In this document: positions 1 through 9,063 of the stretch, in pieces
Layout: each line of letters starts with the position of its first letter
Numbering within the stretch: position 1 is the stretch's first letter
Source of the DNA: DATGIQ01 sp035295665
Lineage (GTDB): Bacteria > Planctomycetota > Planctomycetia > Gemmatales > Gemmataceae
Length of the DNA: 38,656 nt
Direction: 5' to 3'
Assembly: GCA_035295665.1 (NCBI GenBank)
Contig: DATGIQ010000158.1
Span: 1 to 38,656 of the forward strand
Notes under the pieces: model-generated
The model's database searches: none
What the model saw: only the letters and a program-made list of their open reading frames with translations
What the model was told of the DNA's origin: nothing
Made by a program: the position numbers and the translations under genes

Positions 1-2159
1 GCCCGGCCATAACCAATCCCCAGGGCCCGTTGCAACAGCGAAACGCTGCCACGCCCCTCACGGATGATTACCTCGATTGCCTGCTCATACAGGTCATCGC
101 GGGCCCGCAAGGTCTCGGTCAGGCTTCCTTTCCCTTCCTTCGGCGCGGTACTGAGCTGGACCAGCTCCTGCGCGTAGCACGGCTCGCACCCCAGATCGGT
201 GACGACGCGCGTGATTTCCTCATCGCTGGCATACGTGCCTTGTGATCGGATGAGAGTGCTGGTACCGGGTTGAAGGAAGAGCATGTCCCCCTTGCCGAGC
301 AGCTTGTCGGCGCCCATTTCGTCGAGCACGACCCGGCTGTCCGATCGGCTCGAAACCTGGAAACAAATGCGCGCCGGCAGGTTGGACTTGATCAGGCCGG
401 TGATCACGTCGACGGTGGGCTTCTGTGTGGCCACGACGAGATGGATGCCGGCCGCACGCGATTTCTGGGCCAGGCGGATGATGTGCCCTTCTACTTCCTT
501 CCGCATGGTCATCATCAAATCGTTCATTTCATCAACGAAGATGACAATATAAGGCATGTGGTAGGGGATCCGGTCACGTTCCTCCTCGTCGGCCGGCTGG
601 ACGCGGCGGTGGATTTCTGCGGCCGTCAGCTCGTTGTAGGCGGCGATGCTGCGGACGCGGGCTCGGCTGAGCAAGTCGTAGCGTTCCTCCATCTTGTCGA
701 CCGCCCAGGCGAGAATGGCCTCGGCCTTCCGCATGTCCTTGACGACCGGGTGCATAAGGTGAGGAATCCGACCGTATTCGCTCAATTCGAGCATCTTTGG
801 ATCGATCATGATCATTTTGACTTCATCCGGCCGGCGCGTCATGAGGATGCTCAGCACGATCGCATTCATGCAGACGGATTTCCCGGTGCCCGTGCGGCCG
901 GCGATGAGCAAGTGCGGCATGTCCGCCAAATCATACACCAGCGGCCGGCCTTCGGTATCCTTACCAAGGAACAGTGGAATCTTGAACTTGGCTGCACGCT
1001 TGCCGGCGGACAGGATCACTTCCTTGAGGCGCACCACGCCTCGGTGCTCGTTCGGAATCTCAATGCCGACCGTATTCTTGCCGGGAATCGGCGCGACCAT
1101 GCGGACACTGGGCACCTTGAGATTCAGTGCCAGATCATCCGCCAAGGCAGTGACCTTGTGAACCCGGAGACCGGTTTCCAAGCCGACTTCATACTGCGTA
1201 ATGACCGGTCCCGTATTGATTCCCACGACGTGGACATTCAAGCCAAAGTCGGCAAATGTCTTTTCCAGAAGATTGGCCCGCTCCCGCAGATGATGGTCAT
1301 GTTCCTCGTAAGGGAACGGCTCCGGTTCGTCGAGCAGCGACAGAGGTGGCAACTCGTAATCCGCAAAGCGTTCCTCGTCCAGTTCAGGGGCGGGGCGGAT
1401 GATTGGCACCAGGCGTGGAGCCGGCGTTTCTTCCGCGACGTCAGGCCGTTGTCCCACCGAAGCCCCGGCTTCATCGTGGTGACGGATGGGGATTTCGGGA
1501 TTTTCCCCCGTTGGCTCGATGATGGGAGATTCGGGAGAAGGCTGCGGTTCGGCCGGTTTCTGTGGTCGCCGGCGCGGAGTAGGAACAGAGCCGCGTCCGC
1601 TTGGAGACAGCCGCCGAAATAGCCAGCGGATGGCGTTTCCAAGTAAACGGGCCAGTGGTGCGAAGAGGAAGTCCAGCGCCAGGGCCAAGGCCACGCAAAT
1701 GCAGCCGCCGAGAAAGACAAGGGTTCCAGCCACCGAGAAAGTCGCCTCAAGCCAGTCATGCAACCAGGCTCCCACCGTACCGCCGCTGCCGCCGGCGGCG
1801 CCGGCAACGAAATCGGGATTGATCACATCGGCCGTCACGGCAGCGCAGGGGATCAGAAGGAACCAGCCGGCAACCCGGAGTGACCAAACCAAAAAACGCC
1901 GGCGCACCCATAGCAACCCGATGAGCATAAACCAGCTCGTGAGCAACACATACACCGCGGTGCCGAACGCTTCCAACAAAGTCCGGGCCAACCATGCTCC
2001 TCCGGGACCCAGCAGATTGGCAACGTCGCGATGCGGTGGATAGACCGTCGTGCCTGGAGGGTCCGCCGGATCGAAGCTGAAAATGGCCAAGGAAAGCATC
2101 AGCCCCACCAGGAGTAAGCCACAACCCGCCAGATCGGAACGAAGGCAGCGCTTGATCAT
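1..2159 (-). CDS. ftsK: DNA translocase FtsK/SpoIIIE (partial, C-terminus beyond the left edge)
   Basis: This is a septum-anchored, ATP-driven DNA pump that clears and segregates chromosome termini at division. The frame is open from ATG 2159 to the window edge, about 719 residues. Hydrophobic segments near residues 9-30, 62-84, 90-112 and 140-165 give the four-helix membrane domain. A Pro/Glu-rich linker of about 100 residues follows, then the alpha/beta motor. Walker A reads AGRTGTGKS (about 420-428) and Walker B reads IVIFVDEMNDLMM, with Asp/Glu at about 543-544. The visible end (LLQRALGIGYGR) is the start of the winged-helix gamma domain, which normally reads KOPS sites, so only that small domain is missing. 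The gene lies 230 bp behind lptD on the same strand. GGAG about 9 bases upstream of the ATG can serve as ribosome binding site. Family assignment is firm; the linker is short for an FtsK. Confidence 0.95.
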   Translation of the reverse strand, partial: MIKRCLRSDLAGCGLLLVGLMLSLAIFSFDPADPPGTTVYPPHRDVANLLGPGGAWLARTLLEAFGTAVYVLLTSWFMLIGLLWVRRRFLVWSLRVAGWFLLIPCAAVTADVINPDFVAGAAGGSGGTVGAWLHDWLEATFSVAGTLVFLGGCICVALALALDFLFAPLARLLGNAIRWLFRRLSPSGRGSVPTPRRRPQKPAEPQPSPESPIIEPTGENPEIPIRHHDEAGASVGQRPDVAEETPAPRLVPIIRPAPELDEERFADYELPPLSLLDEPEPFPYEEHDHHLRERANLLEKTFADFGLNVHVVGINTGPVITQYEVGLETGLRVHKVTALADDLALNLKVPSVRMVAPIPGKNTVGIEIPNEHRGVVRLKEVILSAGKRAAKFKIPLFLGKDTEGRPLVYDLADMPHLLIAGRTGTGKSVCMNAIVLSILMTRRPDEVKMIMIDPKMLELSEYGRIPHLMHPVVKDMRKAEAILAWAVDKMEERYDLLSRARVRSIAAYNELTAAEIHRRVQPADEEERDRIPYHMPYIVIFVDEMNDLMMTMRKEVEGHIIRLAQKSRAAGIHLVVATQKPTVDVITGLIKSNLPARICFQVSSRSDSRVVLDEMGADKLLGKGDMLFLQPGTSTLIRSQGTYASDEEITRVVTDLGCEPCYAQELVQLSTAPKEGKGSLTETLRARDDLYEQAIEVIIREGRGSVSLLQRALGIGYGR

Positions 2160-2389
2160 GGTGCAACTCCGGAGGAGGCGGCAATCTGTGTTTCGAGTGT
2201 GCGCGTAAAGGTCCCTGCTCGTGGATTCAAACCAGGCGCAGTTTCTCCGACATGGCCCGACTGGCCTACCATCATTATTCGACAGGGGTTGGCGCGAGGC
2301 TGCGGTCGGCGTGCTGGGATCGCCCAGAGTGGGAAGGTCGAAGCGCGCTCCAACCAGCAAGATTGTGCAAGCCGGTACATCCGGACTCG

Positions 2390-5300
2390 TTAGCGCTTGC
2401 CGAACGTGGAGGGATCAAGAGTTGCTACGCCCTGATAGCGCTTGGAGGGGGGGAGAATGGCTGGCAGGATTTCAAAATTGACGCCGAAATTCTTGAAAAC
2501 GGAGTCATAGTAGAAGCCCGCGCTCACCTGGAGATCCGTGCCGATGCGCGTCAGCGTCACTTGATTGAATTGCGAGCCCGTGCCGAAGTCATACGCCACG
2601 ACGGCGGTCATGGCGTATTTGGGACTGAAGACATAGGTCAAACTGGTATTGACGGCCTGGCTCTCCAGGGGATCGATTTCCCGGTATTCGAGCGTAACCG
2701 TGGTGCGGTCCGAGCGGTAAAACGAAGCCCCCATGCTGAAGAACCGAGTCCCATCATGTGTGGCCGGATCGGCCAGTCCGCTGCTATAGAGCTGCGTCTG
2801 GTCGCCGATATTCCATGTCCACCGATATTCGAGGAAGCCAAAGTTCTGCCCGAAGTTGTCACGCCCCGCGTGCGGAAAGAACGACGCCGACAGGTCGAGC
2901 GTCATCCAGTCCACAATGTGTTGCTGACCAGGATAGCCGCGCTTGGTTTGTAAGCGTTGGTCGATCTCGCCCTGGAAGACCTCAATTGTATCCAGCGTAT
3001 CAACGCGGTTGTCCAGCAGCCGGCGAATCGCATAAATCTGTGGATCGAAGATCGGCGAGGTCGTGATGAAGGTGCCGTGCGCGGGGTTAAACTCCGCTTC
3101 ACGAGGCTTGATGTCGCGGAGCGACTGGTCCGTGGCATCGTCGTTGAGCCGATCCAGTTGCGGCAAGCGCGTGAACGGAGTATCGGAATGGGCAATGTAA
3201 TAGTTGCTCGCCAACACAATTTTGTGATTGAGGCCGTTCAGATTGAACAGATCGCTTTGCACATCGGGATAAAGCCGGGTGAACGGAATGCTGCTACGGA
3301 GTCCACCGCCAACATAAAACCGGCCCCGTTCGCTCCCGGTAAGGTCTTCCGTGTATTGGGTCAGATCGAGAACGCCGTACGGAACCAGCCGAAACGGTCC
3401 CAGAGAAAACGGAGCACTCAACTCCTGCATCAGGTCGAAGCGGCCGGTGTTGTCGCGCTGATCGGTCAGCTCCACGGGCGGCGGCCGCTGGGACGGTTGG
3501 AGCTGGGCATAGCCGACACTGGCATGGGCGTTGTAGTTGAAGAGGTCCAGGAAGGATTGGCCGATGAGGTACCCATCGGCCCGCGGCAGCCATTCGGTCT
3601 CCGTGACCCAATTGCGGATGCGCGGCTCGGTGAGCAGCGTCCAGGCCCAGCTGTCCTGCTGCTGTTTGACGTACAAAAACGTTTCCTGGTTAATCTCGTT
3701 ATCGAATTCGCTCTTGAAGTATTGTTCCAGGTAATTCTTGTCACTCAGGACCGAAACCTGGGATTGCACGCTGAAACCGTACGGCAAATCCTGGATATTT
3801 TGCCGCCAGAGGAAGCGCCCGCGGGCATCGGGGTGTTCATCCTCGCTGCCACGCGGCAGACCGAATCGGTTGGGGCCGCCTAACTGGTCGATGTGCGTGT
3901 CGTAGATGCCGTACGCCTTCACCAACCCGCTCACCTTGGCCGGAATGTCAAAGAAATCGGGTTCCGAGTATTCAAACGTGGAGCCGAGCCCCGGACCGCG
4001 CAGACTCAGGTAGTCCAGGTACAGCTTCCAGCGCGTCCCCGGATAAGGATCAATCCCGAACAGGTTGTACGCATTGAACGTCGTGTAAACCTGAAATCCC
4101 AAGATGGCATTGTAGTTGATGCCGATGCTGGAAAGAGGTCCCAGCGGATCATTGGCGTCCCCCCGGACGTAGGGAAAATAAAAAAACGGCACGTCATCAA
4201 AGCGAATGACGGCGTTCCTACCCGTAAACAGGCGCTCCTCTTCCGTCTCCGGCTGACCGGTCTGGCGGTTGATCACCTGGATCCCGAAAATGGACCGCTT
4301 CGGTATCTGTTTGTCCTCCAGCATCCCTTCGGATACTCCCACTTTCAGGCCTGGGTCGGAAGGGAGCCGGCTGGAGTAGACATCGACACGGAGGCCTTTG
4401 AACAGAGTCGGCGACAATTGGATCAGCTCTTGGGCTCGCATGTGCACCGGATCGGGCACGTTGGGTTGCTTGAACTCGAGCTCGGCCTGCATGGCAACGG
4501 CGATATTGCGGCTGACATCATAATAAACTTCATCGGCGCGCAGCGTGCGGGTGCCCTGCTTGTCCTGTTGCCGGATTTCGACATTGCCGGCCAGGTAGAA
4601 CTCCAGGTCTCTACTGGTTTGCCCCTGGGCAGTCCTCATGTTGCTAAACAACTGCTCGGGGTTGTTCCGGGTCCAGTAAACCAAGCGGTCCGCTTCGATA
4701 TCGACCAACGGCGTGTTGTTGGGATTGCGAATCACGAGGATGACACCGCCGGTCACAGCGCTGGCATGCTCGCCATTGGCCAGGAGAAAATTCCGGACGT
4801 CGTATCCCGCCGCGGTGCGGGGCAGAATACTGAAACTCTTCGGCTGCCCGTCGAATACGTTGGCCGGCCCTCCGCGCGGGGCGGGAGGCGGCGTTGTGGG
4901 TGGTGCGGCCGGTGTTCCCGTTGGAGGGGCAGCCGCTGATGGTGCCGGCGGAGATATGCCCAAAGGCGTCGGAGAAGCTGCGGCTGCGGGTGGGGGAACG
5001 GGATTCACGGGTGAACTGGGCGGTAAAATCGGCGCCGCGGTCGGCGGCGGACCTAATGCGGGTGGTCCGACGGGGCGCTGAGGCGGCAAGAGGTTCTGGT
5101 CCGGCGGCAAGCTGGGCTGCGCTTGTGCCAGCTCCTGGAACGACACCTGTTTAAGGGGGGCTGCAGAGCTGCTCTTTTGTCCCGGCGCGCGAATTTCCTG
5201 AGCCCTTCGGTAGAGCGGATCATCTGGACGCGATTGCTGGTTGACCTTGCTGTTGTGGGCCTTGAGTTTGACTTCCCCGCGCGTGCTGAGATCGATCAGG

Positions 5301-5668
5301 GCTTTCTCGCCGGAGCGGTTTTCCGGACCATTTTCCAGAGTGACATCCCCCTCCGCATAGACGCTGACGCGCATGATTCCGGTCTTGCGGTAGCCGTCCT
5401 GGTCCACCCAGGCGACGGCCTGCTGCATACGAGCTTCGACAACGCCGTGTTCAATCAGGACCTTGCCTTTGAGCAGGACGATGCGCTTGCCCCCGTCCAT
5501 CCAGGTCGTCATCTGATCGGCATGGAAGACAATGGGCTTGGAATCGCCCGGCACATTGTACGTCAGTCGCAGGATATCTGCGGCCGCGACCAAGGCACAG
5601 CACAGAGCCGCTATCCCAAGTGCCCCGAGACCGTACACCAAGCGTCGCCACTTCCCTGGGCTTACCAC
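2390..5668 (-). CDS. lptD: LPS-assembly outer-membrane protein LptD (OstA family)
   Basis: LptD is the outer-membrane beta-barrel that inserts lipopolysaccharide into the outer leaflet. From GTG 5668 the protein has 1092 residues. A Sec-type hydrophobic signal (residues 8-30) comes first, then an OstA/LptA-like beta-jellyroll (about 45-140) and a very proline/alanine-rich linker (about 186-267). A second OstA-like stretch follows, and then the long C-terminal barrel from about residue 450, rich in alternating aromatic strands. The start is set by two facts: AAGGAGG lies 4 bases before GTG 5668, and a consensus promoter at 5715-5742 excludes the longest frame start at 5767. ATG 5683, in the same frame, is the alternative. 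The length exceeds the roughly 780 residues of the E. coli protein, mostly through the linker and the extra N-terminal domain. No other lpt gene is in the window. Confidence 0.88.
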   Translation of the reverse strand: MVSPGKWRRLVYGLGALGIAALCCALVAAADILRLTYNVPGDSKPIVFHADQMTTWMDGGKRIVLLKGKVLIEHGVVEARMQQAVAWVDQDGYRKTGIMRVSVYAEGDVTLENGPENRSGEKALIDLSTRGEVKLKAHNSKVNQQSRPDDPLYRRAQEIRAPGQKSSSAAPLKQVSFQELAQAQPSLPPDQNLLPPQRPVGPPALGPPPTAAPILPPSSPVNPVPPPAAAASPTPLGISPPAPSAAAPPTGTPAAPPTTPPPAPRGGPANVFDGQPKSFSILPRTAAGYDVRNFLLANGEHASAVTGGVILVIRNPNNTPLVDIEADRLVYWTRNNPEQLFSNMRTAQGQTSRDLEFYLAGNVEIRQQDKQGTRTLRADEVYYDVSRNIAVAMQAELEFKQPNVPDPVHMRAQELIQLSPTLFKGLRVDVYSSRLPSDPGLKVGVSEGMLEDKQIPKRSIFGIQVINRQTGQPETEEERLFTGRNAVIRFDDVPFFYFPYVRGDANDPLGPLSSIGINYNAILGFQVYTTFNAYNLFGIDPYPGTRWKLYLDYLSLRGPGLGSTFEYSEPDFFDIPAKVSGLVKAYGIYDTHIDQLGGPNRFGLPRGSEDEHPDARGRFLWRQNIQDLPYGFSVQSQVSVLSDKNYLEQYFKSEFDNEINQETFLYVKQQQDSWAWTLLTEPRIRNWVTETEWLPRADGYLIGQSFLDLFNYNAHASVGYAQLQPSQRPPPVELTDQRDNTGRFDLMQELSAPFSLGPFRLVPYGVLDLTQYTEDLTGSERGRFYVGGGLRSSIPFTRLYPDVQSDLFNLNGLNHKIVLASNYYIAHSDTPFTRLPQLDRLNDDATDQSLRDIKPREAEFNPAHGTFITTSPIFDPQIYAIRRLLDNRVDTLDTIEVFQGEIDQRLQTKRGYPGQQHIVDWMTLDLSASFFPHAGRDNFGQNFGFLEYRWTWNIGDQTQLYSSGLADPATHDGTRFFSMGASFYRSDRTTVTLEYREIDPLESQAVNTSLTYVFSPKYAMTAVVAYDFGTGSQFNQVTLTRIGTDLQVSAGFYYDSVFKNFGVNFEILPAILPPSKRYQGVATLDPSTFGKR

Positions 5669-5714
5669 AGTGCCTCCTTGCATACGCCACCCAACTTCGA
5701 CGTGCGGGGGGCGG

Positions 5715-5742
5715 ATTATAAAAAGGGTGTGCCGGCTGTCAA
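5715..5742 (-). promoter_or_regulatory. Sigma70-type promoter of lptD
   Basis: On the minus strand TTGACA (5742-5737) and TATAAT (5720-5715) are both perfect consensus hexamers, 16 bases apart. Transcription would begin near 5708, leaving a leader of about 25 to 40 bases before the lptD start. It follows directly behind the hairpin that ends the RNase E/G gene, so lptD is probably an independent unit. This is seen in the sequence; promoter activity is inferred. Confidence 0.85.
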
Positions 5743-5758
5743 GGTTGTTTGGAAAATG

Positions 5759-5797
5759 GGGACACATCCAGCTTCGGAGCGAAACTTGATGTGTCCC
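5759..5797 (-). terminator. Hairpin terminator-like structure behind the RNase E/G gene
   Basis: A perfect 10-bp inverted repeat pairs 5788-5797 with 5759-5768 around a 19-base loop, which itself contains a small TTCG/CGAA stem. On the minus strand it starts 5 bases after the stop codon of the RNase gene and is followed by CATTTTCC, a short T-run. It separates that gene from the lptD promoter. It could also be an RNA stability element or an RNase E target, since it lies at the end of that enzyme's own message. Confidence 0.6.
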
Positions 5798-5802
5798 GCA
5801 TT

Positions 5803-8211
5803 TTAACGCCGTCGCAGCCGATGCTCATCGTACGGCGTGAACTTGTGGGGTGTATTGTTGGAGTCGTAATAGACGAACTCCAACGTCTCGGGGGAAACGC
5901 CCAGTGCTGCGGATATGGTTACTTGCAAATTCCCGGATTCTTCCAGACGCGTGATCTCCTTGCGCTTCTTATTCAACAGATAGTTGGCCACATCTTCGTG
6001 GACCCGCGCCTCGATACGATGGATGTCATCGCGGTGAGCGGCCAGCTGGAGCATCCGCATCACGTCAATGCTCATGCTCTCGCAAGTTTTGACCTGTCCG
6101 GTGCCGTGGCAATGCGGGCAATCCTGGTAGACGCTGCGTTTCAGCGAAGGACGGATTCGCTGACGGGTCATCTCGATGATGCCGAACTGCGAAATCTTGA
6201 GGATCTTGGTCCGGGCGCGGTCCCGTTTGACCGCGTCGCGCATGGCCCGTTCTACATCGCGGCGATGCTTCTCCTCCCGCATATCGATGAAATCATTGAC
6301 GATCACGCCTCCCAGGTCGCGCAACCGGAGTTGCCGCGCGATCTCCTTGGCGGCGAGTAGATTCATCTGGTACGCGGTTTCCTCGGCGTTGTTGTCCGCT
6401 CGGAAGTTGCCGCTGTTGACGTCGATGGCCACCAACGCCTCCGTCTGATCGATGACGATCGAGCCGCCATTGGTCAAGGGCACATGACGCCGTTGGATGC
6501 GGGCAATCTCTTCCTCGATCCCGTATTTGTGGAACAAGGGCTCTGACCCGGTGTAGTGTTTGATGCGGTTGGCATAGCGCGGCATCACGATTTGCAGGAA
6601 TTCCTGCGCATGCTCGAACGCCGTCGGCTCATCGACCCAGATCGTGTCGATGTCGCTGGTGAAGGTATCGCGGATGGTCCGCGTGATCATGTCGCTTTCT
6701 TGGTAGATTTCGGCTGGCGCCTTCAGTTTCCGAATGCGCCGCACGACCACCTGCCAGAGCCGCGATAAGTAAGCCAGATCGCGTTGCAGCTCCTTCTTCG
6801 TCTTGTCGATGCCGGCGGTGCGGATAATGAAACCCAGGCCCTTGGGCGGCTGAAGCTCGTGAAAGACTTCGCGCAGGCGGTGCCGGGCTTCATCGTCTGC
6901 GATCTTCCGCGACACACCGATCCGATTAAGCCCGGGCATCAGCACGAGATACCGGCCGGCAATGCTGATGTAGGTGCTCAGGGTTGGCCCTTTGGTTCCG
7001 ATGCCTTCCTTGATTACCTGGACCAGCACTTCTTGGCCGCGCTTGAAAATGTCCTGGATGAGCGGTTTCGGACGGCCGGAGCCCGGCCGGCCTATCATGC
7101 GGCGGTGCGGGCGTCCCCGACGATCATCGCGATGGGGGCGGCGGCGCCGTCCCGCGAATTCGTCCTCATGGAAGGGCGGCGATTCTCTCTCCTCACGACC
7201 CGAGCGACGTGGCATATCCCCCGAGTACTCGTCTGACGGCATTCTCTCTTCCTGGATGCTCGTCTCTTCTTCGAAAAATCCTTCTTCAACGAGTTCGGGG
7301 CCGACTGGCTGATCAGGCTCCTGCGGCGGCGCGGTGGCCCATTCCGTTTCCTCCTCTTCATTGGTTGCCAAGGAAGAGGTTTCCTCCTCCATCGCTCCCG
7401 ATGAATGTTGGGTCGGCGGCGCATGAGTCGCTTGCGCGGCCGACTCGGCGGTCGTGGGTTCCGAGCGGGGGAAGAAAATATCCTCATCGCTCAAGCTTGT
7501 GGAGTCGTCCGGAACGTCCTCGGAAGCGCCCGTTTCTTCGGTGCGCCGCTCCGCCGATTCCATATAGCGCGGCGGCTCCTGATCGGGCTCGGGCCCCATC
7601 TCCTGTGCAGGTGATTGCTTTGCTTCATCAAGGGGGACTTCGGGCGCTGCGCTTCTTGCATCGGATGCGGTCTCGCTATCCGCGAACTCGCTCGGCGGCT
7701 CCGCATCTCGCTTGGACGAGCGCCGGCGCGAACGCCCACGGGAGCGGGGCCGCTCTTTCGACGGGCGCTTTCCACGTCCTGGCTCAGGCTCTGCGGCCTC
7801 AGGCAGTTCGCTCGTTAACGAAGTCCGGGCGGCCGAACCTTGGTGTGTTGCGGGCGATTCCAGCGGCTCGAAATCCGGTTCCTCCTCAGGGGACGCCGGC
7901 GCGGGGCGTCCCTGATTGCGGCGGCGCTGCCCGCGCCGGCCGGCGTCGTCCCCGCGCCGATGCTCCAAGTGCCTGTAATAAGCCGGCTCGACATCGGACA
8001 CATGGAGGAAGCCGTTGCGTCCAATGCCGAAATCGACAAATGCAGCCTGGATGCTGGGCTCAATATTGACGATTCGCCCTTTATAGATATTGCCGACGTA
8101 GCTCTCCTGGCTGGTGCGTTCGACATACAACTCTTCCAGGATGCCGTCCTCGACAATAGCAATCCGGCATTCCTCCGGCTGCAGGACGTTGATGAGCATC
8201 TCTTTTTTCAT
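5803..8211 (-). CDS. Ribonuclease E/G with a large insertion in the S1 domain
   Basis: Endoribonuclease of the Rne/Rng family, acting in rRNA maturation and mRNA decay. From ATG 8211 the protein has 802 residues; AAGGGA lies just upstream and MKKEMLINV is a typical family start. The S1 domain begins at about residue 35 (SYVGNIYKGRIVNIEPS) but is interrupted after about residue 82 by roughly 297 residues. This insertion is low-complexity, rich in Glu, Pro and Arg. The S1 domain resumes at about 380. The catalytic core is intact: VAIDVNSG with Asp597 and NDFIDM with Asp640, 43 residues apart as for D303/D346 of E. coli RNase E, and the zinc-link CPHC at 698-701. A long C-terminal degradosome tail is absent, so the insertion may serve as the scaffold (inference). 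The DUF2344 gene precedes it by 81 bp on the same strand. Confidence 0.92.
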   Translation of the reverse strand: MKKEMLINVLQPEECRIAIVEDGILEELYVERTSQESYVGNIYKGRIVNIEPSIQAAFVDFGIGRNGFLHVSDVEPAYYRHLEHRRGDDAGRRGQRRRNQGRPAPASPEEEPDFEPLESPATHQGSAARTSLTSELPEAAEPEPGRGKRPSKERPRSRGRSRRRSSKRDAEPPSEFADSETASDARSAAPEVPLDEAKQSPAQEMGPEPDQEPPRYMESAERRTEETGASEDVPDDSTSLSDEDIFFPRSEPTTAESAAQATHAPPTQHSSGAMEEETSSLATNEEEETEWATAPPQEPDQPVGPELVEEGFFEEETSIQEERMPSDEYSGDMPRRSGREERESPPFHEDEFAGRRRRPHRDDRRGRPHRRMIGRPGSGRPKPLIQDIFKRGQEVLVQVIKEGIGTKGPTLSTYISIAGRYLVLMPGLNRIGVSRKIADDEARHRLREVFHELQPPKGLGFIIRTAGIDKTKKELQRDLAYLSRLWQVVVRRIRKLKAPAEIYQESDMITRTIRDTFTSDIDTIWVDEPTAFEHAQEFLQIVMPRYANRIKHYTGSEPLFHKYGIEEEIARIQRRHVPLTNGGSIVIDQTEALVAIDVNSGNFRADNNAEETAYQMNLLAAKEIARQLRLRDLGGVIVNDFIDMREEKHRRDVERAMRDAVKRDRARTKILKISQFGIIEMTRQRIRPSLKRSVYQDCPHCHGTGQVKTCESMSIDVMRMLQLAAHRDDIHRIEARVHEDVANYLLNKKRKEITRLEESGNLQVTISAALGVSPETLEFVYYDSNNTPHKFTPYDEHRLRRR

Positions 8212-8292
8212 ACGATCCCTTCTATGTAATCCAGTCTGAGACAACAGACGAATGATTCCTTCCAGATCACGGAGGATATTCCCATCCGTGTT

Positions 8293-8967
8293 TCATCCGA
8301 CGCTAACGGCCGGCGCAGCAGGAAGGGCCGCGATGCATTCATCATCGAGCACCAGATGCGTTCGCTCAAACACGGCCCCCTGTTCCAACAGGTCAGCGAG
8401 CCCCAGCAGCCCGAGCACTTCCTCGGGTCTTGCCGTGCCCGTGGGGGTAACTACGAGGTCCATTTCCACGGCGCCGTCCCGAAAGCGGAGATCCTTAAGA
8501 TACGGCCGCACATCGATGCGCCGCCGCTCGGGGCGCTGCCGTTCGACCCAGCAGGAGGCTGCTTGCATCAGCGCGGCCAGGCGCTGGGGCACAGTGTCCG
8601 ATTGGCCGAGTGGCATGGCGATGCGGTAGCAGGCCAGCCGGGCGTGGGTTGTTCCGGCTCCGTCGATGCGGCGCACGTCGAGAATCTCGAGCCCGGCCGG
8701 CGTCTGTTGGGCCAGGCGAGAATGTACTTCCTCGGCCGAAATGTCGCTATCCAGCTCTAGCTCGGCAACCTCCTGGCAACCGACAATGCCAAGGGGCAAA
8801 GGGAGAGGAAACAGGAGACGCGGCTTGGGATTAAATCCTTGGGTGGAGTGAAAAGGCAGGGCGGCACGACGCAACAGGCGCTCAAAACACCGCATCAGGT
8901 CATGGTGACCGATCTGGCGTAAGTCGCCATCTTTGCGGAATCGAATTCGAACTTTCGCTCGAACCAT
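8293..8967 (-). CDS. DUF2344 (TIGR03936) radical-SAM-linked protein
   Basis: Small protein of the DUF2344/TIGR03936 family, which in many bacteria is fused to or adjacent to a B12-binding radical SAM protein and lies near RNase G. Its biochemical role is unknown. From ATG 8967 it has 224 residues and begins MVRAKVRIRFRKDGDLRQIG, with the characteristic HHDLMRCFERLLRRA and STQGFNPKPRL stretches. An in-frame ATG at 9003 would add 12 residues (MLDRSVTIKHLG). It is preferred by position relative to the short leader ORF, while family similarity favours 8967. No radical SAM partner is encoded within the window, so this is a stand-alone version. It is followed by the RNase E/G gene and they are probably co-transcribed. 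Confidence 0.8.
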   Translation of the reverse strand: MVRAKVRIRFRKDGDLRQIGHHDLMRCFERLLRRAALPFHSTQGFNPKPRLLFPLPLPLGIVGCQEVAELELDSDISAEEVHSRLAQQTPAGLEILDVRRIDGAGTTHARLACYRIAMPLGQSDTVPQRLAALMQAASCWVERQRPERRRIDVRPYLKDLRFRDGAVEMDLVVTPTGTARPEEVLGLLGLADLLEQGAVFERTHLVLDDECIAALPAAPAVSVG

Positions 8968-8996
8968 GCCCAGATGTTTGATTGTCACGGATCGAT

Positions 8997-9020
8997 CTAG
9001 CATCGACCGTCAACAATCAT
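8997..9020 (-). other. Possible 7-codon leader ORF before the DUF2344 gene
   Basis: AGGAGG at 9032-9027 lies 6 bases before ATG 9020, which opens a 7-codon frame (M-I-V-D-G-R-C) ending at TAG 8999-8997. The stop overlaps the neighbourhood of ATG 9003, the upstream start of the DUF2344 frame, so reinitiation is possible. The strongest ribosome binding site here thus belongs to a tiny frame rather than to the gene. It could be chance, or a remnant of a former start. Confidence 0.3.
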
Positions 9021-9063
9021 CCATCACCTCCTGAGCAGGGAGAACAGAGCGGGGCTCACGGCG

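Noticed and set aside
270..1622. Long plus-strand open frame of 450 codons
   Set aside because: It is antisense to ftsK, whose translation carries Walker A and B motifs; the opposite frame has no recognisable domain.
2957..4939. Two plus-strand frames of about 300-350 codons
   Set aside because: They are antisense to lptD and have no domain signature.
4860..5090. GC-rich repetitive stretch that looks like a tandem repeat
   Set aside because: It is the proline-rich linker of LptD; codon-level repetition explains it.
5669..5767. N-terminal extension of lptD from 5767
   Set aside because: It contains the promoter hexamers and lacks a ribosome binding site; the signal peptide begins only after GTG 5668.
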